Assembly: GCA_900104565.1 (NCBI GenBank)
Contig: LT629952.1
Span: forward strand, 1,115,604-1,179,603
Length of the DNA: 64,000 nucleotides
Origin: Ruminococcaceae bacterium Marseille-P2935
GTDB lineage: Bacteria; Bacillota; Clostridia; Oscillospirales; Ruminococcaceae
Reading direction: 5' to 3'
The first letter of the stretch is position 1. Every line of letters starts with the position of its first letter. Shown here piece by piece: positions 18,669-26,236 of the stretch. Below the pieces are notes generated by a model. It was not told where the DNA came from. It was given only the letters and a program-made list of their open reading frames with translations, and made no database searches. A program made the translations under genes and the position numbers.

Positions 18669-19961
18669 CTACTTTAATAGTTCTTCCAGCACGCGGCCGT
18701 TGGCGTTTGGAAACTCGAAGCCCAAAAGCTTCGCAAAGGTAGGCGCTTCATCCATCAGGCTGCCACGCTCCAAAACAACACCTTTTTTAATGTCCGGCCC
18801 GCAGGCAATAAAGGCGGGGTCATTGCCCTTTTCAGGCATATGCCCATGGGATGTCACCGAGAATTTATAATCCCGGGTGTCTGCATCCTTTATTACACTG
18901 CCGGTCAGATCGTTGCCGAATGCTGTATCATCACAGCCTTCCAGGACATAATCAAAATCTCCTGTCAGGTTGTAAAGCTCTTTTGCCTGCTCCTTAGTAA
19001 TAACCTCCTGAACGCCGATGCTGTGATCTAGCACAAAGCCTTCCAGAATTTTTTCAACCTTTTCTCTGGTCTGCTGATCGTTTTTATCCTTCAGCACCAC
19101 CTGACAGGACAATGCCGCCGAATTACAGTAAGCTTTGTAATCTTTTAGGCGACCGTTTTCATCCACTTCAATCAGGCCTTGCTCTTTCAATATAATATTG
19201 GGGTTAAATACCTGTTTGACCGGAATGTGGCCGTGATCGCCCAATACAATAATATTGGTATTTTCAAATACGCCGGAGTCCTTATACGCCTGCACCAGCC
19301 GCCCAAACCTGCCGTCGCAGGCCGCCATAGCGGCAGTAACCGCATTGTTGTATAAGCCGTTGGCATGACGGGTATGATCCAGTAGGGAAAAATGCACCAG
19401 CGCTACATCAGGGGTATATTGACGAATTACATCCTCTGCGCAAAGGCAGGCAAACTCGTCATAATACGGGGTTTTATTCCCTATTAGATGATGCTGATAT
19501 TTCTGATAGATTCCATCCATGATGGCGGGCGAGCAAACGCTGTTGTAAACCTCGAACTGATCCTCGTTTTCGCTGGGGCGCGCCCATATCTCCGCCTGGA
19601 GGTAATCGATATTTTTACAGCCCCCCAGCACCGGCCAGTTAAAGGCTGCCGTAGTCAGCCCATGCTCTTTGGCATAATCTAAAATGGTTTTGCATTTTAA
19701 ATCCTTATGCCACCAAAACCAGGGCGGAGCCGGATTACCCGGGTCCAGCTTTTCGTTGTGGTAAATGCCGCTCCCCTGTGGGTATTGGCTACACATAATC
19801 GCTACATGGCAAGGGTAGGTTAGCGATGGATAAACTGCTTTCATTCCTTTGGTATAAGAGCCCTGCTCAAACATCATACGGAAGTTCGGCATATCTTTGA
19901 TGAACTCCATGTCTTTATAAAACAGCGCATCTACCGATAACACTAACAATTTTTTTGCCAA
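18669..19961 (-). CDS. alkaline-phosphatase-superfamily phosphodiesterase (NPP-like)
   Basis: A 430-residue cytosolic member of the nucleotide pyrophosphatase/phosphodiesterase branch. Asp11 (LSVDALF) and the nucleophile Thr48 (YPSLTYPCH) fit the metal and catalytic sites; DHTRHANG and GDHGH supply further metal ligands, and SHGHMPEKG is the last. No signal peptide is present. A TTG start at 19961 is chosen because AAAGGAG lies eight bases upstream and the strand begins with the core KKLLVLSVDA; the ATG-initiated frame adds residues without a ribosome site. It lies between the metallophosphoesterase and the binding-protein gene, so it probably hydrolyses an imported phosphoester. Confidence 0.82.
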   Translation of the reverse strand: MAKKLLVLSVDALFYKDMEFIKDMPNFRMMFEQGSYTKGMKAVYPSLTYPCHVAIMCSQYPQGSGIYHNEKLDPGNPAPPWFWWHKDLKCKTILDYAKEHGLTTAAFNWPVLGGCKNIDYLQAEIWARPSENEDQFEVYNSVCSPAIMDGIYQKYQHHLIGNKTPYYDEFACLCAEDVIRQYTPDVALVHFSLLDHTRHANGLYNNAVTAAMAACDGRFGRLVQAYKDSGVFENTNIIVLGDHGHIPVKQVFNPNIILKEQGLIEVDENGRLKDYKAYCNSAALSCQVVLKDKNDQQTREKVEKILEGFVLDHSIGVQEVITKEQAKELYNLTGDFDYVLEGCDDTAFGNDLTGSVIKDADTRDYKFSVTSHGHMPEKGNDPAFIACGPDIKKGVVLERGSLMDEAPTFAKLLGFEFPNANGRVLEELLK

Positions 19962-20008
19962 ACAGATAATCTCCTTTCGTAACCAGTTTAAACTTTCTTC
20001 AAAAAAGT

Positions 20009-20578
20009 TCACCTATCCTGTATAATTTCCTCCAGGGTTCTGGGCACATAATCCATACCGGGAAGCATACAGCCTACATTATAAATCTGCCCGCAGGAGT
20101 CCAATTCTCCGATTCGTGTACTCTGCAGCTCTTTGCAAAATTTCTGCAGAAAATCGTTCTCCCGGGTAAGATGCACATGGCCACACAGCATATAACGTTT
20201 TGGGTCATATGCCCGATCATAAAACAGCAAAGGATAATGGCACAGCATAACCTGACGTTCTCCCACCGAAATTTCCATATAGTCCTGAACATTCCGAAAC
20301 ATCTCCCGCAGTGCAGGGGACATCACCTGCAGATCATGGTTGCCGCGAATTAAAACTTTTTCTCCCATAAGCTGGGGAAGAAGTTTTCTCCACTCCTCTT
20401 CGCTGCCTTCACAGAAATCCCCTAGAATATAGACGAGATCCGACCGGGTAACCCGGCTGTTCCATCTGCAAACCAGTTCACGGTTCATTTCCTTCACGTT
20501 GGCGAACGGCCTGCCGTCAAAGGCAATCACTTTTTCCTGACCAAAATGCAGATCACTAATAAAATAGGTTTCAGCCAT
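20009..20578 (-). CDS. cytosolic metallophosphoesterase
   Basis: A 189-residue calcineurin-like phosphoesterase. All metal-binding motifs are visible in order: SDLHFG (Asp9, His11), GDFCEG, RGNHD, CHYP and CGHVH. The small size and lack of a signal suggest a soluble phosphodiesterase or phosphatase. GGGGTGAG precedes the ATG. It lies between the UgpE-like permease and the NPP-like enzyme in the transporter operon. Together the two could release glycerol phosphate and the head group from an imported diester; the substrate is inferred from context only. Confidence 0.85.
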   Translation of the reverse strand: MAETYFISDLHFGQEKVIAFDGRPFANVKEMNRELVCRWNSRVTRSDLVYILGDFCEGSEEEWRKLLPQLMGEKVLIRGNHDLQVMSPALREMFRNVQDYMEISVGERQVMLCHYPLLFYDRAYDPKRYMLCGHVHLTRENDFLQKFCKELQSTRIGELDSCGQIYNVGCMLPGMDYVPRTLEEIIQDR

Positions 20579-20671
20579 AACTCACCCCGAAAGAAACAGT
20601 TTTTGGGCTTAATACCGGCAAAAGCTTTGCCAATCCGCCGGTATGGCAGCAATTGTCAAATCACCACGAGC

Positions 20672-21526
20672 TTATTTAATACCGGAATAGGTGAACGCTT
20701 TGCGGATCTGTTTGTTCGCAACCAGGTAGATAATTAATATTGGAATAATAAGCAGCATATTACCTGCCATTAACTCATTCCACATCTTCTGGCCTTCCGA
20801 GTCAATCAACATGGAAACACCGATTGGCAACGTCCGGAAATCGTCGGTGCTGGTCATAATCAGCGGCCAGAAATAGGAGTTCCAGTTGGAAATAAAGCTA
20901 AGAAGCCCTATAGTGAAAACCGAGGATTTTGCCATGGGGATCATAATCCGCCAAAGAATTTTAAAGGAGCTGGCGCTGTCCAGCCGCGCAGCTTCAATAA
21001 TTTCCTCAGGTATCTGCATAAAGAACTGCCTCAGCAGGAAGATACCAAACGCATTGGCCATAAAGGGTGCGATCAGCGGAATAAAAGTACGCAAAAGCCC
21101 CATCTTGCTGAACATCATATAAATTGGAACAAAAGTAACCTGCTGCGGAATCATAAAACCCAACAGCACAATGCCAAACAGCAGTCCCTTTCCTTTAAAC
21201 TTACCGCGTGCAAAACCGTATGCCGCCGGAATAATGATAATATACTGTAAAACCAGTACGCTGAACGCTACAAACAGCGAATTGCGCAGATACTTAAAAA
21301 ACGGCATAGAGGCCAGTGCATTGGCATAGTTTTCCCACCGCAGGGACTCTGGAATCAGTGTTGGCGGAAAAATTTGCGTTTCGGGGAAGGTTTTAAATGA
21401 GGTGGAAATAATCCATACAAAGGGGAAAGCAACACAGATGATCACAAGAACCTTTAAAAGGATGTTGATCCACTTTCCCACATGATGAAACGCTTTTTCT
21501 ATAGTAGGGTTCACGGCATTCGCCAT
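20672..21526 (-). CDS. ABC transporter permease, UgpE-like
   Basis: A 284-residue membrane protein with six predicted helices and the MalG/UgpE permease signature EAARLDSASSFKILWRIMIPMAKS (the EAA loop that docks on the ATPase). It carries the C-terminal permease subunit of a CUT1-family importer. The ATG at 21526 is chosen but its AAAGG motif is very close to it, and a GTG four codons later (21514) is a real alternative. It begins seven bases after the UgpA-like gene. Confidence 0.88.
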   Translation of the reverse strand: MANAVNPTIEKAFHHVGKWINILLKVLVIICVAFPFVWIISTSFKTFPETQIFPPTLIPESLRWENYANALASMPFFKYLRNSLFVAFSVLVLQYIIIIPAAYGFARGKFKGKGLLFGIVLLGFMIPQQVTFVPIYMMFSKMGLLRTFIPLIAPFMANAFGIFLLRQFFMQIPEEIIEAARLDSASSFKILWRIMIPMAKSSVFTIGLLSFISNWNSYFWPLIMTSTDDFRTLPIGVSMLIDSEGQKMWNELMAGNMLLIIPILIIYLVANKQIRKAFTYSGIK

Positions 21527-21533
21527 CCTTTCT

Positions 21534-22481
21534 TTATTGATAGTGTACTTTCTTACCCAGGAATGCAAAGTAAATAATGGTGAGCACCAGCACAAATACC
21601 AGCAGAATTACACCCGCTGCCATGGCAGGGCCCAGCTTCATGTACTTAAATGCATATTGATAGATATAATATACCAGGGTGTTGGTGGAGTTGACCGGTC
21701 CGCCCTGGGTCATCAAGCTTACGGTATCGAACACCTGGAAAGAGCTGATCGTCGCCACAATTGTGGTAAAGAACACGGTTGGAGAGATCATAGGCAGTGT
21801 AATCCGGAAAAACACCCGAACCTTGGGGGTATCATCCAGCGCCGCTGCCTCGTAGATATTTGGCGGAATATTCTGTAGCGCCGCCAAAATCAGCAGCGAA
21901 TAATACCCTACGCTCTTCCAAACCATTACCATTACCAGCGATATCAGCGCAGTATTCGGACTGGCTAAAAATGGGAATTTCCCCAACCCTAGCTTGGTAA
22001 GGATCGAGTTAATGAAACCGATTTGTGGATCCATCAGCCACATAAACACCATCGAAGCGGAAACCAGCGAAATAATGTGCGGGGTAAAAATTGCTGCCTG
22101 CGTTAAAGAGTTTAAACGCGGGGTAACCTTAGAATTAAGCCATACCGCTACCAAAACTGCCAGCACCATAGTAAACGCTACCAGCAAAATACTATAAACT
22201 ACAGTATTGCTAATTACCCTTAAAAAATCGGAATCGGTAAGAAGTTTTTCATAGTTTTCAAAACCGACAAAGTTGCGTTTTTTGCTGATCAACTTTCCAT
22301 CAAATAAGCTAGAATAAATCAGATAAAGCATGGGATAAATCGTGAAAACACACAGCAGAATAATTGCCGGGGCAACCAGCCCATAGCCGGCTAACTGCTC
22401 ACCCAGGCGGTATTTCTGTTTTACCTTCTTCTTTTTCCGCGGTTTGGCAGCCTGCGTACCCACATTGGAGAACGATAGCAT
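21534..22481 (-). CDS. ABC transporter permease, UgpA-like
   Basis: A 315-residue CUT1-family permease of the MalF/UgpA type with six core helices preceded by a Lys-rich N-terminal tail. The EAA motif is YEAAALDDTPKVRVFFRITLPMISP. GGGGGAAG lies before the ATG. It is 14 bases downstream of the ATPase gene and seven upstream of its partner permease, so all are read from one transcript. Confidence 0.9.
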   Translation of the reverse strand: MLSFSNVGTQAAKPRKKKKVKQKYRLGEQLAGYGLVAPAIILLCVFTIYPMLYLIYSSLFDGKLISKKRNFVGFENYEKLLTDSDFLRVISNTVVYSILLVAFTMVLAVLVAVWLNSKVTPRLNSLTQAAIFTPHIISLVSASMVFMWLMDPQIGFINSILTKLGLGKFPFLASPNTALISLVMVMVWKSVGYYSLLILAALQNIPPNIYEAAALDDTPKVRVFFRITLPMISPTVFFTTIVATISSFQVFDTVSLMTQGGPVNSTNTLVYYIYQYAFKYMKLGPAMAAGVILLVFVLVLTIIYFAFLGKKVHYQ

Positions 22482-22495
22482 CTTATCTTCCCCCT

Positions 22496-23536
22496 TTACT
22501 GTGCACTGACTGCAATCAGCGCTTTTTTAATATTGGCGTCCAATTCTGTCCGATTGTCATTCTGATCAAAAATATATAGGTTTGCATAATCTACACCAAT
22601 CATAACATCACAATCGTCCGCCACTTCCTGCTCCAGTTTTGCCATTACCAAACCATATTCGGTGGTGATGGAGTAGTTTATCTCAGAACCCAAATGCTCT
22701 TTTGTCATGACATGGCCTTTAATGCGGAACATATCTTCACCAGCATCTGGATTTAAGGTGATCTTTTCGGGACGGAAACCAATGGAATAGTTATCCAGCA
22801 GCAGGTCTCGAACAATATTCATTGGCGGGGTGCCGATAAACTGAGCGGTATATACATTCTGAGGGTCGTTGTACATGTCCCTAGGGCTGGAACGCTGCAT
22901 GATGATGCCTTTGTCCATCAAAACAATGTTGTCACCCATAGACATTGCCTCAACCTGGTCGTGAGTTACATAAATAAAGGTGGTGCCCAGGCGCTTGTGC
23001 AGTTGAATCAGCTCGACACGCATAGCTGCACGCAGCTTGGCATCCAGGTTGGAAAGCGGTTCATCCATTAAGAAAACCTTGGGTTTCTTCACCATAGCTC
23101 TGGCCAATGCAACCCTCTGCCTCTGACCGCCGGAAAGCTGCCCAGGTTTGCGGCTCAGGTATTTTTCCAGCCCAACAATTTCGCAAACCTCTTTAATCAG
23201 TTTTTCCCGCTCTGCCTTAGGAACCTTTTTGTTCACAAGACCAAACTCAATATTCTGTTTTACGGTCATGGTGGGGTACAGCGCATAGTTTTGAAACACC
23301 ATGGCAATACCGCGTTTACCCGGTGCCACATTGACTACGTCTTGGTCGTCAATGTAAATGTTGCCGGAAGTGGGTCCCTCCAACCCTGCAATCATACGCA
23401 GAGTGGTGGATTTTCCACAACCGGAAGGGCCTACCAAAACGGTAAAGGACCCATCTTCAATGACCAGGTTCAGATCGGGAATAATAACATCCTCACCATA
23501 CACTTTTTTTACATTGGTCAAGGTAATTGAACTCAC
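22496..23536 (-). CDS. ABC transporter ATPase, UgpC/MsmK-like
   Basis: A 346-residue ATPase with Walker A GPSGCGKST, signature LSGGQRQRVALARAM, Walker B VFLMDEPLSNLD and the His-switch YVTHDQVEA, followed by a C-terminal TOBE regulatory domain. Such ATPases energise CUT1 importers and can be shared between several. GTG at 23536 is preferred because GAGGAGG lies about seven bases upstream and the protein then starts VSSITLTNVKKVYG. It is the first gene of the operon, downstream of a defined promoter with operator sites. Confidence 0.92.
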   Translation of the reverse strand: MSSITLTNVKKVYGEDVIIPDLNLVIEDGSFTVLVGPSGCGKSTTLRMIAGLEGPTSGNIYIDDQDVVNVAPGKRGIAMVFQNYALYPTMTVKQNIEFGLVNKKVPKAEREKLIKEVCEIVGLEKYLSRKPGQLSGGQRQRVALARAMVKKPKVFLMDEPLSNLDAKLRAAMRVELIQLHKRLGTTFIYVTHDQVEAMSMGDNIVLMDKGIIMQRSSPRDMYNDPQNVYTAQFIGTPPMNIVRDLLLDNYSIGFRPEKITLNPDAGEDMFRIKGHVMTKEHLGSEINYSITTEYGLVMAKLEQEVADDCDVMIGVDYANLYIFDQNDNRTELDANIKKALIAVSAQ

Positions 23537-23640
23537 TTTTCTGCCTCCTCTTGTATTCAATCTGGAACGATTTCCAGGCACAATAACTGTTGCCAAAGCT
23601 AAAAACTTAAAATATTAGTATCGTCCAAAAGAATAGTAAT

Positions 23641-23654
23641 ACAATCGCTTTATA
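23641..23654. promoter_or_regulatory. LacI/CcpA-type operator-like site (weak copy)
   Basis: ACAATCGCTTTATA resembles the two neighbouring sites in sharing the AATCGCTT core. It lies in the untranslated leader of the ATPase gene. Confidence 0.4.
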
Positions 23655-23679
23655 AAAATTTGTATTTCAAACCATGTCA

Positions 23680-23693
23680 TGTAATCGCTTTTC
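23680..23693. promoter_or_regulatory. cre/LacI-type operator next to the ugp-like promoter
   Basis: TGTAATCGCTTTTC matches the catabolite-response consensus TGWAANCGNTNWCA at all but the last two positions. It touches the downstream edge of the -10 box of the minus-strand promoter, where repressor binding would block initiation. Confidence 0.6.
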
Positions 23694-23694
23694 C

Positions 23695-23723
23695 ATTATA
23701 GCGTTATGTAAAATATTTGTAAA
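23695..23723 (-). promoter_or_regulatory. sigma-A promoter of the Ugp-like operon
   Basis: -35 TTTACA (23718-23723) and -10 TATAAT (23695-23700) are exactly 17 bases apart on the minus strand. An operator-like site abuts it at 23680-23693. Confidence 0.8.
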
Positions 23724-23807
23724 TTAACATAACGGATAAAATGATAGCAATTTTTTTATCTCTTCTGCTAAAATTTTAAAAAATATACAGATTTTTTATA
23801 AAAATCA

Positions 23808-23837
23808 TTGACAAATTGTTGTTTTTTGTGTTTCTAT
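23808..23837 (+). promoter_or_regulatory. probable promoter of the aldose-epimerase-like gene
   Basis: A perfect TTGACA (23808-23813) on the plus strand. The best -10, TTCTAT at 23832-23837, is weak at 18 bases spacing, so the assignment of the -10 is uncertain. Confidence 0.4.
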
Positions 23838-23873
23838 AAGTGCGTAAAAATGGGTTTAAACAAAAAAAACAAA

Positions 23874-23887
23874 TGTAATCGGTTACA
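23874..23887. promoter_or_regulatory. cre/LacI-type operator, full consensus match
   Basis: TGTAATCGGTTACA fits TGWAANCGNTNWCA at all 14 positions and is a near-perfect palindrome. It lies between the probable plus-strand promoter and the epimerase-like gene, where bound CcpA or a LacI-family repressor would obstruct transcription. Confidence 0.7.
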
Positions 23888-24075
23888 CAATTTGCCTTTT
23901 CGCCGAAATATAAATTTATTCATTTTACAATTTCTATACATTTTTAATACAAATAGCTAATTTATTTTACATTAAACATATTTTTCATTCATTTTTTTTT
24001 CAAAACAGCGATTTTGATTTTACATTAATTTTACATATCAACCGCCGTGCTGCGGTATTTTAGGAGGGAAAATGT

Positions 24076-25146
24076 ATGGATATAATGTTTCAAAGTTATC
24101 AGGACCTTCTGCGCAAAACCGGTAGTTTTTATCAGGTGGGCGGCGTACGGCGTTTTGCCTATACCGAAGGTAATGCCAAAACCACCAATGCCTTCGAAGT
24201 CAAAACTGGTACCGGGCTTCGTTTTACCGTTCTGGAAGACCGCTGTATGGATCTTTTTGAACTGGAGTATAAGGGGGTAAATATTCCCTTTTTCTACAAA
24301 AACGGCCTGACAAACCCCGCCCGGGTCTCTTTTGTACCAGATGAGTATTTAAAACAGGGCAGCGGCGGTATGTTTTATACCAGCGGGCTCATTAATTCCG
24401 GCCCTCCAAATGTGGATGACGGCGAATACCACAGCCTGCACGGCCGCATCCATTCCACTACCGCGGAAGAAGCCTATGGTATTTCTAACTACAATCCGGA
24501 AACCGGTGATTTTGATATTACTCTGGGTGGTAAAATGCGCGAGAGCTGCCTGTTCCGCCACACTCTGGTACTTAACCGCACCATCAAAACCAAGCTTGGT
24601 TCCAATACCGTTCAGATAGATGATGTGGTAGAAAACCGTGATGCCAAACCAGTAGAATTTTCTATCCTTTACCATGCCAACCTGGGGTATCCGTTCTTGC
24701 AGGAAGGGGCCTATTTGGTCCTGCCCCAAAGCACCATTACCGAGGCGCGTGACCCTATTTCCCAGGCGGCTTTTAATGAATGGGACAAAGTTACTGCCCC
24801 CATTGACGATGCTCATGAACACCTGTTTTATCATACCCCTCCGGCAGACGCAGACGGTTATTGCCACGCCATGGTGGTAAGCCCTCGTTCGGGCCTGGCT
24901 GTTTATTACCGCTATCAAAAAGAGAGTCAGCCCTATATGCTAGAATGGAAATCCATGGGATCGGGTGACTACACCATGGCTATTATGCCTTCTACTGGGC
25001 AAATCCGCGGCCGTCATGAAGAGCGTGAAAATGGAACCATGAAAAAATTAGAAGGCTTTGAATGCGGTCGTTTTGGTTTTGAACTGACCATCCTTGATGA
25101 CCAAGACCAAATAGCCCGGTTAGAAAAAATGATTCGTAATCTATAA
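24076..25146 (+). CDS. aldose-1-epimerase-like protein (DUF4432 family)
   Basis: A 356-residue cytosolic protein with the galactose-mutarotase-like beta-sandwich pattern of DUF4432. Seen are LEDRCMDLFELEYKGVNIPFF near residue 55, HSLHGRIHSTTAEE with two histidines near residue 120, ILYHANLGYPFLQEGA, and an LEWKSMGSGDYTMAIMPSTG segment near the end. Family members bind or isomerise sugars; the substrate is unknown. TAGGAGGG precedes the ATG. It diverges from the Ugp-like operon across a shared control region, so it may process the imported carbohydrate or its glycosylated moiety. Confidence 0.8.
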   Translation: MDIMFQSYQDLLRKTGSFYQVGGVRRFAYTEGNAKTTNAFEVKTGTGLRFTVLEDRCMDLFELEYKGVNIPFFYKNGLTNPARVSFVPDEYLKQGSGGMFYTSGLINSGPPNVDDGEYHSLHGRIHSTTAEEAYGISNYNPETGDFDITLGGKMRESCLFRHTLVLNRTIKTKLGSNTVQIDDVVENRDAKPVEFSILYHANLGYPFLQEGAYLVLPQSTITEARDPISQAAFNEWDKVTAPIDDAHEHLFYHTPPADADGYCHAMVVSPRSGLAVYYRYQKESQPYMLEWKSMGSGDYTMAIMPSTGQIRGRHEERENGTMKKLEGFECGRFGFELTILDDQDQIARLEKMIRNL

Positions 25147-25155
25147 GCATAAATT

Positions 25156-25193
25156 AAGTGGTATTCGAATTGATACGGCGAATACCACTTTTT
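25156..25193 (+). terminator. terminator of the aldose-epimerase-like gene
   Basis: A 12-bp perfect stem (arms 25156-25167 and 25179-25190) with a TTTTT tail lies ten bases past the stop codon. Confidence 0.9.
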
Positions 25194-25332
25194 CGTTCTG
25201 TGTTTTGTATCTGCACCTGATCCTTCAAATTTTCGCTTGTTCCAATCTTAACATCTCCCATAACCTGGTCATTTAAAATAGAAACGTATACGAGTGAATC
25301 ATGAAACGAGACTGCAAAAAGTGATGAAACAT

Positions 25333-25530
25333 TAAAAAAGGGTGGCATCCGTATGATGGATGCCACCCTTTAAGTGCCTTTAAAGCATAATATTACATCT
25401 TTTTACAGCCATAGCGGGACCTTCCTGCGTTTTGTTGTTTGTGACTGCCAATTAATCACTTTGTTGGTTTATTCCGCTCATATTAAAACAGGGTATTTTA
25501 ACGTAAAACCACAAGACCGCCTCTGTTTTA
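25333..25530 (-). ncRNA. candidate small RNA with terminator, orphan
   Basis: On the minus strand a TATAAT box (25530-25535) is followed about 190 bases later by a strong terminator: a 14-bp stem (arms 25358-25371 and 25337-25350) with a run of T. Nothing in between codes for protein. The would-be transcript contains a GTGATT/AGTCAC hairpin near 25440-25460 and a TTAAAA/TTTTAA hairpin near 25485-25505. Length and arrangement resemble a regulatory RNA such as 6S RNA, but no family match is claimed and the -35 box is poor. Confidence 0.35.
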
Positions 25531-25669
25531 TTATAGTTATGCGCAGGTGATGCCCAGTGCTGTAAATCAGCCCCACGCCTTTGCCTTTAGGGTATGGGTA
25601 CGCTTGTCGCCTCAATCTCTCTGTGCGATTAAAACTTCCTGCGGCAGTTTCATTAAAAAGTTTTTAAAT

Positions 25670-25709
25670 ACATTTAGTACAAATGACACAAATTAGTTAC
25701 ATTTAGTAC
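25670..25709 (+). promoter_or_regulatory. paired direct repeats upstream of the HTH-MTase operon
   Basis: ACATTTAGTAC occurs at 25670-25680 and again at 25699-25709, starts 29 bases apart (almost three helical turns), just upstream of a TATAAT box at 25732-25737. These are likely operators for the tandem-HTH protein encoded next to them. Confidence 0.5.
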
Positions 25710-25761
25710 CACGATCACAATGAGTTTTTGCTATAATGCAAATAGAATCAGGAGGTGCCCC

Positions 25762-26232
25762 ATGAAAAACCAGTCTTTTTTTGTCTTTCAGCAAAAATTA
25801 AATGAATGGTACCTATCAAGCAGCAGCTACCATGAACTTGCCCTGCACCTGCAGGTAAACGAAAGCACTCTGAAAGGCTGGCTTAGCGGCAGCCGTCACC
25901 CAACCATAAAAAGACTGGATCAGATCGCCGACCAGTTGGGGTGCTTTACCCATGAACTAATCTGCCCCCACTCCCCAATCCTCTTCCATAAGAACCCTCG
26001 CAAAAATCATTCTCACCATGCATTTTCTCAAAACCTTGGAATTATTTTTAACCAGAAAGGCTGCTACCGCACGGTGCAGAAACTAACCCTTTTAGAAGGA
26101 CTGGTAACTGATTTTGCACTGCAATCTTATCTGCGGGAACAAAACTACCGGCTTCCAACCTTAAAAAAATTAGATCAAATTGCCGATGTTCTGCAGATGG
26201 AAGCCTATCTTCTGCTGCAAGAAAGGAGCTGA
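25762..26232 (+). CDS. tandem helix-turn-helix (XRE-like) regulator
   Basis: A 156-residue protein made of two similar XRE-type DNA-binding halves. The parallel segments TIKRLDQIADQLGC (near residue 50) and TLKKLDQIADVLQM (near 137) show an internal duplication. The first half has ALHLQVNESTLKGWLSGSRHPT as the HTH. AGGAGGTG lies before the ATG at 25762, which is preferred over upstream starts. It ends five bases before a methyltransferase-nuclease gene and provides its ribosome site. Its position suggests a controller (C-protein-like) of the restriction-modification gene; paired direct repeats upstream are candidate operators. Confidence 0.8.
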   Translation: MKNQSFFVFQQKLNEWYLSSSSYHELALHLQVNESTLKGWLSGSRHPTIKRLDQIADQLGCFTHELICPHSPILFHKNPRKNHSHHAFSQNLGIIFNQKGCYRTVQKLTLLEGLVTDFALQSYLREQNYRLPTLKKLDQIADVLQMEAYLLLQERS

Positions 26233-26236
26233 TTTC

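Noticed and set aside
25154-25366. Small minus-strand frame between two terminators
   Set aside because: It spans the epimerase-gene terminator and the orphan terminator; no ribosome site was seen.
25333-25371. T-box or riboswitch at the GGTGGC stem
   Set aside because: No T-box sequence (GGTGGNACCGCG) is present, and no downstream gene is on that strand.
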